Assembly: GCA_964019165.1 (NCBI GenBank) | Contig: OZ025279.1 | Span: forward strand, 2,749,456 to 2,813,455 | Reading direction: 5' to 3' | Source of the DNA: Mastigias papua | Lineage: Eukaryota; Cnidaria; Scyphozoa; Rhizostomeae; Mastigiidae | DNA length: 64,000 nt | In this document: in pieces, positions 1 to 12,700 of the stretch | Position numbering within the stretch: the stretch's first letter is position 1 | Layout: each line of letters begins with the position of its first letter | Program-made: the position numbers and the translations under genes | Notes under the pieces: generated by a model | Told to the model about the DNA's origin: nothing | What the model saw: the letters and a program-made list of their open reading frames with translations, nothing else | Database searches by the model: none

Positions 1-394
1 AGACAAATCAACATCACTTTTCCTTGTTTCACGGTCTCTACTTCTATGTCGCTGGCGCTCTCGGCTATCACTTCTACTTCTTTGTCTATCAAAACGTCCC
101 GGAAGTCTCTGGCGATGGATTTCTGCACTGCCTGACCTCTGTCTTTCTCTACGTATCCCATCAGTTCTCCCTTCCTGTGGCCTATTATCTGTTGTGTTCC
201 TATAAAATGATCCACCAAACCTTCCCCTTCCCCTACCAAATCTCTGCCTAGCTCTATCAAATCCTCTAGTTGGCCGCCTTGAATCAACTTGTGGCCTAAA
301 CCTACCTTTTTTCCAGCGTTCCACAATATCTTCATCTCTTGTATCGTCCTCTTCAATCACCGTCTCCTCTTCTTCAGCAGGTATCGAAGGCTCC
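1..394 (-). CDS. NKAPD1: NKAPD1-like exon 4 (RG/RS-rich, partial)
   Basis: Acceptor TCTAG at 396-395. The first base completes a Glu codon left by exon 3, and the frame then stays open for 131 codons to the window edge. An acidic stretch (EEEETVIEEDDTRDEDI) is followed by arginine/glycine- and arginine/serine-rich sequence. Assignment to this gene rests on phase and position, since this part is not conserved with vertebrates. Confidence 0.7.
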
Positions 395-3099
395 CTAGAA
401 TATAACATACTTCCGATGCAAACCAAAAGGAGAACAGTGCTCAAAGGCATGCATGGTACATAAAAAGATTACTACCTCTGTCAAAATAGAATGACTGCAA
501 GTTCAATGCATAAAAGTTACTAAAACCTTGCATGAACTTCAGGCCAGCCGAGAGGGTGGTGCAGGGGGCAAGTTGTTTCAGGCCCCTTAATAATGAAGGG
601 GCCCAGAAGCTATAAAATGAGTATGTAACAACTGACTGGGCTATTTCGAATTCCGTGGATACGTCAAATTAATATTCAAAGAAGAAATGATCTCTCGTTT
701 TGTCGTCATCTTGGCCTTAAATTACACGGTGAAACTGCAGTTTCCATCATAAACATAAAATGATTATCTGCTGACTTTAATTTTCATAATAACGTCATCA
801 GGGCCCAGGTTTTTCATTTTCCCTGGGCCCCATACAAACTCTCGGTGAATGACCACACTGCATTCCATCATTTGTCTTCTCTACAGATTTAGGCTAGAAC
901 TTCTAGATATGAGAAAAATTGCGCCAAATCTGTGTTAAAATCAATGTGGAAATACGCCAACTGGTAAAAGTACAGGGAAAATGCGCCAAATTACGCCAGA
1001 AGCGCATCGAGACAATCACTTCACGCAAAGGATCTTTGGTGGGAAAGGTATGGAATGCAGTGGGGCTTGGTGAGTCTGTTCTATTTTAGATTAGAAGTCA
1101 TAGAGGTAAAAACTGAGCACATACTCTGAGGCACCAAAGTCTTCTGGGTAAAGTTCTTTGTATCCAGAGTGTCCCCATCTACAATAAACGAGAAGGCAAT
1201 TTAGAACCACGGCATCGAAAAGCTCCTATTACAAACAATCAAACAAACACAGCACTGTCAAATATAAAACTTAGAGAATATCCACTATGCCAAAGAGGAC
1301 TTAAAAACACCCTACTGTAGACGAAGTTAAGGATAGTGGATTTAAGGAAATCTTGCCTTCAAATTACAACCCAACATGCCTGCTTCTGAGCTAGTGACAC
1401 ATCTGTCATTAGCCAAAGTTCCGGCATATCAGCATGAGAAAATACTTACTATTTGATGAAATGAACTCGTTTACCTGTAAAAAGAAAGCTTATAAGGTTT
1501 ATTGACAATATCTGTTTAAGTCATTACCTATCAGGATCTTTCTCTTCATATTCCAATAATTGTTTTGTCCAGGGTCCAGCTTTCGTTGACTTTGTCACCT
1601 GTGAGTCACCAACATTGTCACTGTACATTCCTTTCTTATAAACCTTCCTTGACCTGTGCTTTCTTTCTGATTCCCTCTCATCTTCTCTATCAGAATGCTT
1701 TTGCTTCTCATGTTGTTTCCACATTTCATCCATTTCTTTTACCTACCCAACACAATATTAATATACATACAGACATACATAATAAATAATAAATGCGTTG
1801 TATGCAACTGGAATCAGTAGCTAGTTATATATATATTTATATATACCAGGGCTCGACTCCAGGTGGTAGTAAACGGGGGTCTATAATAAAGATGTCCTGG
1901 GTGGATTTGTTTCAAATTCAAAAATTAATACACGGGAGGGGGAGACTGTTATTCATGACTCAAAAAGGGTAGATAGAAGGCTCATTGGACGTACAAACTG
2001 TCATGAGCTCAACTGTGTTCTAAAGTATAACTATTTCTGGCTGTTTTCACAGAAGAAAGCATTGGTATAAACCCGCAAGTTTGTAGCTGGTGATTTTCTT
2101 GTTTTATACATTGGAGTTTACCAGCTCTTATAGCATGTGAAATTACGAAACTGCCTGTGGAGTAATCTCACATTATTCTATTGTTTAAAGGACTTCATGG
2201 AATGAGTATATAACGTCTTAAAATGCATCCTCGTGAAAAGAAAGTCAGAACCTCAACAACACGACATAGCCCCCCCACCCCATGTTTCGAGAATGTAGTA
2301 AGTTAGGCTGGTCCAAAAATGTCATAAACCTATCGAAGTTCCTCACATGCATATCAATGATCTTACCTGCCGTTTTCTATTTATAATGGTCACATTCCTA
2401 CATTCATGAAAGTCCAAAAAAATTCCCGGTGGGCTTTGCCCCCAGACCCTCATTCTTCATTATTCCCATTCTATCCCTACTCTACCCTGAAGTCCTGGGT
2501 CATAAAGCAACCCACCTTTATAACGGGGGAATGGACGATACAATAAGATCTGATCAGGTAACATGTGGGCACTTATGAATTTAGCGTGGCCCCCCTATAT
2601 TCAAGGTCGTTGCGCTAGCCCTGAATGTGATCACTGTTTTTTAACGCTCTGTAACAATTCTCATGGTTTGCAGCTTTAATCTCAAGGCTTTTCAATCTGA
2701 CTTCTTTAAATCTCAAGGTTTCAGGGTCCCGTAGGTTGGAATGTCTGTTCCACTTTCAGCATGTAGTCAGCAAAACTCTTCACTAGGTCCCCAACAAATA
2801 ATGCTGTATTTCATTCCAGATTAATACTATCATTCGATAAAATGCGCACATTAATTATGAGTACATTTAGCAAACATTCATATATTGATAATGGGAGCAC
2901 TTATTCATCGTCGTTCCCAATTACCAATGCCTCTGAATGAGGTACATGTATGATAAACCACTTTACTTTACCAAAAATAGCAACCAAGGAAAAAGACAAC
3001 AGTCACACTTACACGATTATGAGCATCTGTGTGTTTTACAACATTTCGAAGAGCAGATTTATCAACTTGCATCAGTTTCCCACCAATAATTGTTGTCAT
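1..3099 (-). CDS. NKAPD1: NKAPD1-like gene, 5' four coding exons (partial, runs off left edge)
   Basis: Four minus-strand exons join in phase: 3099-3013, 1742-1528, 1178-1125 and 394-1 (87+215+54+394 nt, 250 codons, still open at the window edge). Two blocks identify the protein: LRNVVKHTDAHNR in exon 1, and DRWGHSGYKELYPEDF formed exactly across the exon 2/3 junction. Both match vertebrate NKAPD1 (C11orf57) as I remember it, in the same order and spacing. The start ATG at 3099 is preceded by an in-frame TGA and lies shortly before the conserved block, as in the human protein. The middle is charged and lysine/arginine-rich. The last exon is acidic, then rich in RG/FGRGRGRF and RS/RD dipeptides, which suggests a nuclear, RNA-associated protein. 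The vertebrate protein has a lysine-rich tail instead, as I recall it. Function is poorly known; no promoter element is clear. Confidence 0.85.
1125..1178 (-). CDS. NKAPD1: NKAPD1-like exon 3
   Basis: A 54-nt exon between acceptor TTGTAG and donor GTATGT. It completes the Arg codon from exon 2 and encodes WGHSGYKELYPEDFGAS, the family signature. It leaves two bases (GA) for the next exon. Confidence 0.85.
1528..1742 (-). CDS. NKAPD1: NKAPD1-like exon 2
   Basis: Acceptor TAG at 1744-1743 and donor GTAATG after 1528. It starts in phase 0 with VKEMDEMWKQHEKQ, equivalent to the DMWK region of NKAPD1. It is highly charged and ends in GPWTKQLLEYEEKDPD plus two bases of an Arg codon. Confidence 0.85.
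1846..1885 (+). repeat. tRNA-derived SINE fragment (B-box side)
   Basis: The segment CCAGGGCTCGACTCCAGG followed by TGGTAGTAAA closely matches the B-box end of the SINE head at 55.55-55.62 kb. It lies in intron 1 of the NKAPD1-like gene next to a short AT-rich tract. Confidence 0.4.
3013..3099 (-). CDS. NKAPD1: NKAPD1-like exon 1
   Basis: 29 codons starting MTTIIGGKLMQVDKS and ending TDAHNR, followed directly by the donor GTAAGTG. It ends in phase 0. It carries the conserved LRNVVKHTDAHN block. Confidence 0.85.
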
Positions 3100-3189
3100 T
3101 CCCACGTATTGCTGAGTGCTTCAAATTCTGGTAAGATAAATGTCCTTTATGAAGGATCAAAGAACATAACTGAAACACTACAAACATAT

Positions 3190-3420
3190 CAGGGTTCTAA
3201 GGATTCCTTTCGCAAAAATCCCCCGACTTTTCCACGTTTTCAAAACTAAGTATTTCAAAATTCCCTGAGTTTTTTGGAACAAAACAATGCGTATGGAAAA
3301 ATTCCATAAGCAGACAAAAATTCCCCGATTTTTCCAGGCTTCCCAGGTTTTCCCTGGTTTCAAGTTTAATTCCCTGACTTTTCTAGGTTTTCCATATTCC
3401 TGAGAATCCTGCATATTTTG
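3190..3420. repeat. TTTTCC-rich diverged repeat upstream of the NKAPD1-like start
   Basis: Repeated variants of a 'ttccctgacttttccag' word occur several times. Related wording (aattcaagg, gttttcaag) recurs at 4.07-4.13 and 4.52-4.65 kb. It looks like mobile-element debris; no coding potential is evident. From 3,466 to about 4,046 I see only unique A+T-rich sequence and a CAGCCC-type simple stretch. Confidence 0.4.
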
Positions 3421-4046
3421 AGTTAAAAATTTTCGATCTACAATACCTGTACAATGCAAACACATTTATATTTTACCAAAAGGGGTGCTGGGAAAATCAC
3501 TGGTTATTATTCAACACAAGTCAAAGGCATTCTCACTTGATGGGATATCTAAATTGCCTTTCCCAAACTTTAGCAAAGGAAAAGTGTTGGAAAATCTTCA
3601 GCATTCATTTGATTCTAAAAAAGCATCCAAAAACTGTCTAACTAAAAATATACTGAAACTTGGCAATTGTCCATTCATCATTACTCAGTTGTTCAAAAAC
3701 TAGTCATTCTTAGAACCACTGCTTTTTATATTTCTGATGTATTATGTTGCTTTTCTGGATATTACCATGTATTGATGGTTTCTATAATGACTGCCCAGAT
3801 AAGGCAGCATCAGCATCAGCCCCAGCCCCAACCCCATCCCTCAACTACGTCGCACCGCCACGCCCATTTATCCAGCATTTTGATAACCAAAACTTGGCAA
3901 CTATGTTGTTTCAAATAATGAAAAAACCAGTATGGTTATAATAATGTTGAAATAAAAATAGGCATATAAAATAATATGTATCAAACATATGTTTAAAATA
4001 TTACTATCTTATACTACAATTAAAATGCTAAAACACTAAAACATTA

Positions 4047-4653
4047 CCCAGGGTGGCCACTGATTTTCTCAGCACAAAATTCACAGGCTTTTCAAGGAGT
4101 TTTCAAGAATTTTCTCTAAACTTAAAGGATACGAAGGGACATATCTACATAGTTTGAATTGGGAGACCCGTGAATGGAGTGAGCGTGATTATGCTATAGA
4201 ATGGGGGCCCAGAAGGTGTCCTGAGCCCCTTGGTGGGGTCTGGGCAAAGCCACAGAAAATTTTGCGTTTCCTTGCTTCTGGGACCCCCACAATGCCTACT
4301 TTTTAAGGTTATTTGAGAACTAACTTCTACAATATTTTTCAAACACATAGTTCAAAGTATAAAGAGTTAAGCCTTCTTTAAAGAAAGCTGATGAAATGTT
4401 TTCATCATCTCTATCATCTCTATAACAAAATAAAAGTTTGAAGTAAATCACATCAGAAATGGAAAAGCATATTCTGTGTCCGCAAATCAAACTAGTCAGG
4501 CGGGCATCACATGGCAACAAAATTCAAGGAAAATTCAAGAAATTCAAGGGAAATTCAAGGAATTCAAAGAAAAATAGTACATTCAAGAACCCTTTAAGAC
4601 ACTAAAAAAATTCCTGGAGTTTTCAAGAAATTCAAGGATGGGTGACCACTCTG
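4047..4653. mobile_element. Candidate hAT-like MITE with short terminal inverted repeats
   Basis: The left end CAGGGTGGCCAC and the right end GTGACCACTCTG are imperfect inverted repeats, followed inward by similar 'ttcaaggagttttcaag' wording on opposite strands. The CAGGGTGGCCAC type of end is common in non-autonomous hAT elements. I do not see a clean 8-bp target duplication, so the ends are tentative. There is no transposase. Confidence 0.4.
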
Positions 4654-4689
4654 TTATCTTTTAAATATCACATTAATTATCATGTTTAC

Positions 4690-7600
4690 CACAAACATGT
4701 GGATGTAGGCGACTTACCTGGACCACTGATAGTTTGCCTGAATGAGTTACTGCCTAGTCCTACAAAGCTTATGCTATTTGTGGGAAAAACTATTGTTTTT
4801 TCTGAAGAAATTGCCTGAATTAAATAGATTTCTGCACAAATGGAGGCGGATTGTAGCCCTCCCAGCCCCCCCCACTTCGTACTCCTATGCATAGAACTGA
4901 GTAAATAATATTAAACTTAACAAAAACTATTATGCTACGACATTATAGCATAAATAACTGTTATAATATAGAGACGATTATTATGATTACATAGCTGTAA
5001 AATAAAATATGATATGTATTTTGAGTTATTGGTTGGAAACAAATATCAACAGTAAAGGCAGAAACTGATATACAAGAAATGAACATACAACAGCTGGCCT
5101 ACAGACAACATGCTCTTAAGAGCTTTTAAGAAAAACACTATAATAAGTACTATCAGATCTTCAATAAGCAGGGAACCATAATAATTGGGGTAAGAGGGGT
5201 TGGGACATTTCTAAAAATGAAAAAAGCGTGGGTCAGAATAAGTGTAGGGTTGGAAATTGGCTAACTTTTGAATTCATGCAAAACCATGACAAAAGGAACT
5301 GCAAAGATTCTTGTTTATTATTTGGGCATGAATGAGATATAAAATTGAAGTACTGCATACACACTCATTAACAAAACTTCAACCTTAGCAACTCAATTTC
5401 TTTGCAGGTCTCTCTAAGGAAAAATTGAGAATTTAGTAAGTGGGGGCCCCAATAAGACCATGGGAGCTCAGAAATTTCTTACAAAAAGAAATTTGATAAG
5501 CACAAAGGTGTTTATTTAGGACCTAAGGGTGCCAGATGTCAACTATGACATATAGCCAGTAAGACTACAAAAGGGTAACATTTATACCACAAGTGTTCAT
5601 AAGCCTATAACTCAGCAAAGAACAAAATAAAACTAGACAGCATTAGGAAAAAGTTGAGTTAAGTGATTAACATGTGGTACACTAATGAAACTTGAAAATG
5701 TTTTTTATCAAAATGTGACTCTCAGAAAGTCTCATGGTATTCTGATGAACCTCTGGAAAACTTTGAGAGGACTTTCTTGTCACAATTAAAAGTAGTATAA
5801 ATGCATCTCATTGAGCAAAGGCCTTGCAGGAAAGGTGATGATTGACAATCATGAAGTATGGGAACTAGTGAAACTGGAGATTTTGTACTCTTGAGTACTG
5901 AATGTAGGGGGTGGGAAAAATTTGGGGGGGGGGTTAGACGATGTGCTGAAAAATAATAATTGGGGGTGGAAATTAGAACACATGGATATTGTGAGGCCCA
6001 ACCTAGGAAGACTGACTAATCAAGAATTGTCAATAAATCGCAAGGTACAGAAAATTATAGTTGTAGCGTGAGCAATTATTAAATAACCTTTTGGCTGATG
6101 AAAATATTCCCTTGGGAAAAACACAATTTGACTGAAATAATCCTCAAAGTTAATAAATAGGGGGGGGTTGGAATAAGTGCAGGGGAGGGGTTGGAAAATG
6201 TCAAAAATTGAAAATCAGGGGGAACAGTTATTCAGGATTCAAGAGTAGATGTAGAGAATTCTCCAATGAACAAAAAGAAGCCAGTACTACACCTTAGATT
6301 TTTAAAATTCAGCCTAGATCCAAATCATTAGCTACTCCCATGATACCATAGCCAGAGGTAGTGAAATATTGACTGACTTCAAGAAGCTCTGGATATCCTC
6401 TTGTCTGGCTGTATGGAAGATCATGTCCAAAGCAAATTGCTTGCTGGTGGCTAGAAAACCCTTATTTTAAATCCAAGGCTCCATCAAAGATCAGAATAGT
6501 TTATGTACATAAGATAAAGGTGCAAATTGATTCCATAAATGTGGATTAAGTTAATTTAAGAAGTGTGGTTGGTCTGCTGAGAAAGGTCAACAAAACTCTT
6601 ATAAACAAACTGATTGTATGCAAAATATGATTGAGACTGTCAGTATTATATGATTCTTTTTTTGATGGTCCAAGAGATTGACCATTATTGATTTTCTATA
6701 GGACAATGACCAACCATTCACGAAAGTTTGTTTCCAGAAAGGATAAATGTGATTGGCTAAATGCCCAAAATGTAAATCTTCACTTTCTCAGCATTCTTCC
6801 ATCCATGCAGTAGCGACATGTTCCTTATAAGGTTTTGCTCATGCAAGCAATACCTCCTTTTTAAGAACTTCTGCATCAGGGTCCAATAATGGTTGTCAGA
6901 ACATGAGCTAAGTTAATAAGATACACTAAGTGAAACACTCTGGCTATGGATCCAAAACTTCCCATTGGTTGCTGCTACTTACACATGTTTGTAAAACAGC
7001 ATTTAGCTCAGCTGAGAACCCAATAAAAGACAGGTGTGCAAGTTACCTGTATCTAACCAAATGTAGCATCCTGATATGTGCTTGCAGGTACACAACACTT
7101 TCAAACAACATGTTCTGTATAAAAATATGTTTAACCTGGGGGCAAAACCACACACAATATTTTTCAGCATGTCATATAGGTCAGTAACATGCTTCATCCT
7201 TAAAGTGAAATTTATCTCTAACTGTTCCTAACTTAGGGGCTGGTTAAGATTGTTGAACTAACCAGCTGATAGACCAGGTACTCAAATTCCATGTGCTATA
7301 CATAGCAAAAATGAGCAATGGCAAACTCAGAGCAATTCAAAGCATGTCTATAATAGCAGTTTATATCTGTATTCTGTCACACAGAATATAACCATGTTTT
7401 TCAGTCCTGTGTTTAAAACACGTGATTATGTACAAATGTGCATATTATGGCATGTGTGCATGTGGCTCAATGAAGCAAGGTGCATTTTTCCCTCATCCAC
7501 CTCATTCTTGACAATAAGCCAGATTATGCACCTTGATAATAAACAGTGGAAAAAATATTCATGTGAAATCTTGCCACAAGGTGCACAATTAGTTATGCAC

Positions 7601-9100
7601 TTGCTAACATGCTTGTAGAGAGGCATGGGTATTAGGTCTTCAACACTGCCTATATCATTACACTGTGTAATGAAAATACATAAGATAAAGATGTTAAAGC
7701 TTTAAAACAGGGCTCCTAAAGCTATAAAATCCAAACTCTGATGCAAGAGACTTCTCTAAATGATGATATTACAGGGCATAACAAGGTCAACAGACAGAAG
7801 ATGGGAAGAGGAAAAAACTGGCCTGCAAAATGCCTAATGGAGCTCCATGTTCAAAAATTACACAACCACTCAATCTGCTTAGGTCTTTAAAAATATGAGC
7901 TGGGGTCAAAAATACATATTGGATGGTTTTCTAATCTTACATAGGAAGCTAATGGGTAAAAATGTGCTCTTAAAGCTTGAGGTGAGGGCCTTCTATAGGC
8001 AAATGCTAATGTCAAAAGGGCATATATACATGATCAAATACTCTCTGATGGATAGGCATGGACTAGAAGTGAATGATCAGAGTCCACCTCTTGTTAGATA
8101 AACATAACTGCTTGCAATCTCACCTTGATTAGTATATTTTTTGAAATAGTTCCTCTTATAGAAATCCCCTGTATGCAGTATCTCATTTAATTGTAATTTA
8201 TTACTTAGTTTATTTGTAAATGTAACTTTTAATCATATTGCATAATTAGCCTTTTAGCAATATATGTAGAGGAATTCTAACATAATTAACTGAACTGAAC
8301 TCCTACTAAAAACAGTTAACATCTATACATGTTAATACAAATCAGCATGTTGAATGCAAGTAAAGATTCCATGATATGGAAAGTCTTGTTTGCAAAGGAC
8401 TTCAGTAGCAAAAGATTTCTTGGACTAAGTAACAATTTACTTCAATAAGCTTCAAGTAATAAGATACACAAGTTATGCATCACTCTGCTTTAACTTGCTA
8501 TTGATAAAGATTCACATGCGCTAGACCTCGTACACAGCTTGCGCTGGTAAAAGGTAAGTGATACTGATAAAGGATTCGCCATATTGGACAAAGGTTGGGA
8601 CTAGCATACTGCATATGGTAGATAGTCCGCATCATCGATGAAATCAAGATTTGCCGCTTTATCACTACAGCTGCAAAATTCACACTGTAAAGCAGTGCAT
8701 GCAGATCTAAGGTTTGGGTTTGCTAAAGAACGTAGATTCAAAGATTTAAGAATAAAGATCAATCTCACCTTTTGCATTGAACAGCCATTATCTCCACATG
8801 CCAATTTGAAAGCAATTGGAAACGAGGTAGAACCGGGCACTGGGGGACTGGGGGCTTTAGGCCCACAGATCAGTGTTTAGGCCCCACTGATCCCACTTTC
8901 TCCAAATAAATTTGCATTTCCTCTCTACCTTTGGTCCGCAAGAAACTTTGTTTAGCAAGTCTAGAGGGCATGAAGATAACAAATTTCCTCTTGTCAGACC
9001 AAACATGGTTGGTTTTCCTACGTTTGTAAGCAAAGTTATCAGCACCCCTGATATAAACTTTTGTCGTCGTCCCTGTTTATTTCCATTGATCATTAGGGGT
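4690..9100. other. Gene-free stretch with diverged G-rich repeats
   Basis: I see no host exon that I can support. Around 5,178-5,265, 5,900-6,000 and 6,155-6,240 there are three diverged copies of a 'ggggttggaataagtgcagggg'-like motif interleaved with AT-rich sequence. A block at 4,733-4,850 (tttgcctgaatgag ... gaaattgcctgaa) recurs in the same orientation at 11,560-11,650. Confidence 0.5.
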
Positions 9101-9108
9101 TAGTCATT

Positions 9109-9723
9109 TATAACTCTGGGTACAGGGACAGAAAAGAATTTACCAAATTTTCCAAACTTTTGTTCCCTTTCCACTTTTGTCGTGCCCCAGTTCTTATATA
9201 CAGCATTAAAGTATTGATGTTAAATTCCTGAAGGAATTTCATTTTGTAGCTTTCTTCCTTCCTTCGGTGCACTTTATTTTAATTTCCCTGAAAAAAGCAC
9301 CTAGATAAAACATGCATTTTGCAAAGTAACTTTCTGGGTAATGTTGCATTTAAATACCTTTGTACATGAAGTAATATAATTCTTTGTGGGATTTCTTTGC
9401 TAAGGGCATAGATCAGTTTTCAAGAAAAAGGTGATTTGAGGCTTGAAACTTTATTTGAACAAATTAGTGCTTAAAAAACACTACAAAGAAACAACACACC
9501 TTTTGGTTTTTAGCATAGAGGAAATGCTGTAATTTCTCTGATTCGGGTTTTCTATGTAGTGGCAAAGTGAGTTTTACATATCATTGAGTCGATTTTCTAG
9601 TGACATTTACTTTAGATTTTATACCTCTCAAAAATTCTCCAGAACGCTTCAAACCACAATTTATCCTTGGGCACGGTTTCATACCCTGTCCAATGATATC
9701 CTGTCCCTGAACCCAGAACTATA
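9109..9723. mobile_element. MITE-like element with ~23-bp terminal inverted repeats
   Basis: The left end (TATAACTCTGGGTACAGG then GACAG) and the reverse complement of the right end (TATAGTTCTGGGTTCAGG then GACAG) match over about 23 bp with three mismatches. The interior of about 570 bp is AT-rich with no open frame. It looks like a non-autonomous DNA transposon; family unknown. Confidence 0.55.
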
Positions 9724-12700
9724 GACCACTGACCTCTTAGATTGCTGAATTTCCTTCACGTTAAACCACAAGTATTTCCTTTAAACCATGAAGTACCACG
9801 GACGGCCGGCCTGCCCGTAGACAGCGTGGTTTTGTATCTGAATCAGCAGGGCGGCCTTAAGGTCACAAGTGGTATTCAAAATGCAGTGAATTTCATCACT
9901 TGCACTGCACTTTGATGAATGTTCTAAAATGTCGTAAAAATTCTTGAGTTCCCCTTTTCCAAGGGAAACCAAGTTACCTTTTTGGGACTCTAGAGGACCC
10001 TTGCCCCCAAACTACCCCCTAGCTACGGGCCCTGCATGGAGGCCTGGAGAATAATTGGGGAACAAGGAAGTATCGAGATGTGGGATGATGCCTACGAAAA
10101 ATAGTAAAGATCACACCCCCAATGGCTCCATCACTGTTTACAATATATTTAGCTGATAGCTTCTATAGCTCATTTTCAATGCATATCACCTATAACACTC
10201 CAGTTTACTTTTTCGTTTCCGTATCAACTCGAGATTTCTCTAATTAAGTAACGGTTTCTTCTCGCGTAGCATTAAACTATTTGACAGTTCTTCTCATTAT
10301 TACTTAAAACGGAGAAGGAACTGGTTGTATCTGCTCTCTTCTGAACAAACAAATCGTCATGTTGTCCGTCATGTTATTGGGTCTGAAGTGTATGATATGC
10401 TTCCACAAAAGAATCCAAACACTTCAACTAAAAGCTTATTTACTTTACTACTTAGGTTAATGAAAATTGCATATATATTCATTTTCCTAGAATATATGGA
10501 GCCTTATCATAATGTTGCAGTAAAATGTGGCTCATGGAATGTGAAAAGGGGCTTGCTAGGTAAGATGACAGGGGGGGGGTTATATGCTGCAACCTACTTT
10601 GTAAATGAAGCGAGGCTCCTCTATCTACTGATGGAGCAATGTACACGTCATATTTATACAGAACATTTTTATAAGAAGCCTACATCTAGAGGGTCAACAG
10701 ATCCTATAAACCTTTACTACTAAAGATGAATTCCTTAAAGAAGTTTTCAACATGATAATTTCATCATTGCAAGCAGTAGAAAAATAAGAAGCTAAATCCT
10801 CATAAACCGTGTGTAGTCCTTGTGGCAAGTCTTTCTTACGCAGGTTTCCGTTGAAATTTTCTATGTTTATAGTGCCCTGTTTTAACACTTAACATTTTAA
10901 ACGTCTATAGCACTATGTGGTCTATCAGAATTAAGGAACTATTGAGGAATTTTTAGAGCTAAAATGTAGTAAAGAGGCCCAAAATAAAGAACTTTGGAAT
11001 CATACCATGTGCTAAGCTTCACAAAAAAAAACGTGTAATCCTGCAAACAGCGTATTCATACGATACATTGAAGTATGACAGAAGTGCAACAAAAGAGCTT
11101 CACAGACAAAATAGGGAAAACAGAAATCTTTGGTAAGCTCCAACCTTCTATGCACCTGCATACATCTGAGGAAGTTTGAAATCACGAGAGTTGAGAAAAG
11201 TAAGAAGGTAACAAATCAGATAACAATAAATGTTTATGCAAATTTATGTCTTCAATATAGGCCATATGTCACCAGCTAGTAACAAAATGTTTAAAGGATA
11301 GACCTTCCAAAGCCGCAATGAAAAAATCAAGCAAGAAAACAACTAAAGGTAACCCGCAAGATAAGATGTAAAGCAAATTTTCAGAAAGACAAACGTGAAG
11401 ATTACAACACACCATTCAAGTAAACAGAAGGCCTGTTGCTTCACTGTCCACCAAAACTGCTTGACGTATGGACAAAACCAGTGGTGTAGGGGGTGTGGGC
11501 GTAGGGGGACTATAAATTTATGGGGCTGCAAACTGTATGCCTAATCACTGATTTTTTGCCCGAATGAGCGGTTGTTTAGCTCTTTTATGCTGGAGCTACT
11601 TCTGGAAAAATGTTGGTTTTCTGTAGAAATTGCCCGAAAGAAATAGATTTAAGCGTTCTGATGAGATCTATTTTCTCTCGACCTTATTGACCAATCACCA
11701 TACAGGATTCCGGCCACACATGCGTACCACTGTTACATTTAGGAAAGGATGGCGCTATGGGGTTTCATTAGGGGGGCAGCTGCCCCCACAAAAATCCCTG
11801 ATGGCACCCCATCAGCAGCATAATACAAAAATATTGTCCGCACTTAGTACCCTGGCTGATGTAAAATTATTAGTTTGTACTTTAGTCGAACATTCGCCGC
11901 TATCCAAATGATGCATTATGAACATATTCATAGCTAAAGCGGTAGATAAACCATCAAATCCTCATTAATTTTCAATCTATTTCTGGGGGAATCTCCCTTG
12001 TGTAAATATTGTAACTCTACATTTGTCCAAAAATGACACAAAATCTATTGAAGTCTTTATACTCATACCATTTAAGTTTCATTTCATTTCATTCCATCTC
12101 ATTTCAGTTGATTTCATTTCAGTTGATTTAATTTCATTTCAGTTCATTTCATTTCCTCTCATTTCATTTAATTTCATTCCATTTCATTCTTAAATATTTA
12201 TACATGGTGGCCCCTGAGATCTAACGCCTGTTTTACAGGGGCCTTGTTTTACAAGTCGTCTCCAGTTTCTATCTAGACTGGGTGTATCACTCTATTTAAA
12301 CTGGGTGCTTCCTTAAAAGCAAAGGTTGTGATACCAAAAATTTTGCTGGGGGCTTCGCCCCCACAGACCCCTAATTTCAACTACGTCCCTACTTATAGCT
12401 AGCAATGCTACCTACATGCGACAATATTATTGATCAATAAATCGAACATATCGCTGTACAACCTTTCAATCTGCCCATTCTATTATGCAATTTAAAAACA
12501 CAGATTGGTATTAAAGGCCAAAATATAGTAGTGCTTAATTTTTTCCGCGATGAATTTTCAATTTTGTCAGCACATAAGCTGTTCTAGATTTGTCGGCACA
12601 CCCGTTTTCGGTGCCCCACCCATGCACTTAGGCAAACTTTGCATGATGATTGGTTAATTAGGTTAGATAAACTACCTGATCAGAGCTCTCAAACAGTTGG

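Noticed and set aside
4384..4410. CTGATGAAATG...TTTCATCATC as another hammerhead
   Set aside because: It is only a simple hairpin; no GAAA and no stem I partner.
8775..8840. Minus-strand piece PGSTSFPIAFKLACGDNGCS ending at a GTGAGA donor, and SACTALQCEFCSCSDK at 8.66 kb
   Set aside because: Protein-like and vaguely integrin-like, but the acceptor lies in a G-rich repeat and no partner exons or family match could be supported.
10325..10723. 132-codon plus-strand frame
   Set aside because: No recognisable motif and a poly-G run inside; consistent with chance in A+T-rich DNA.
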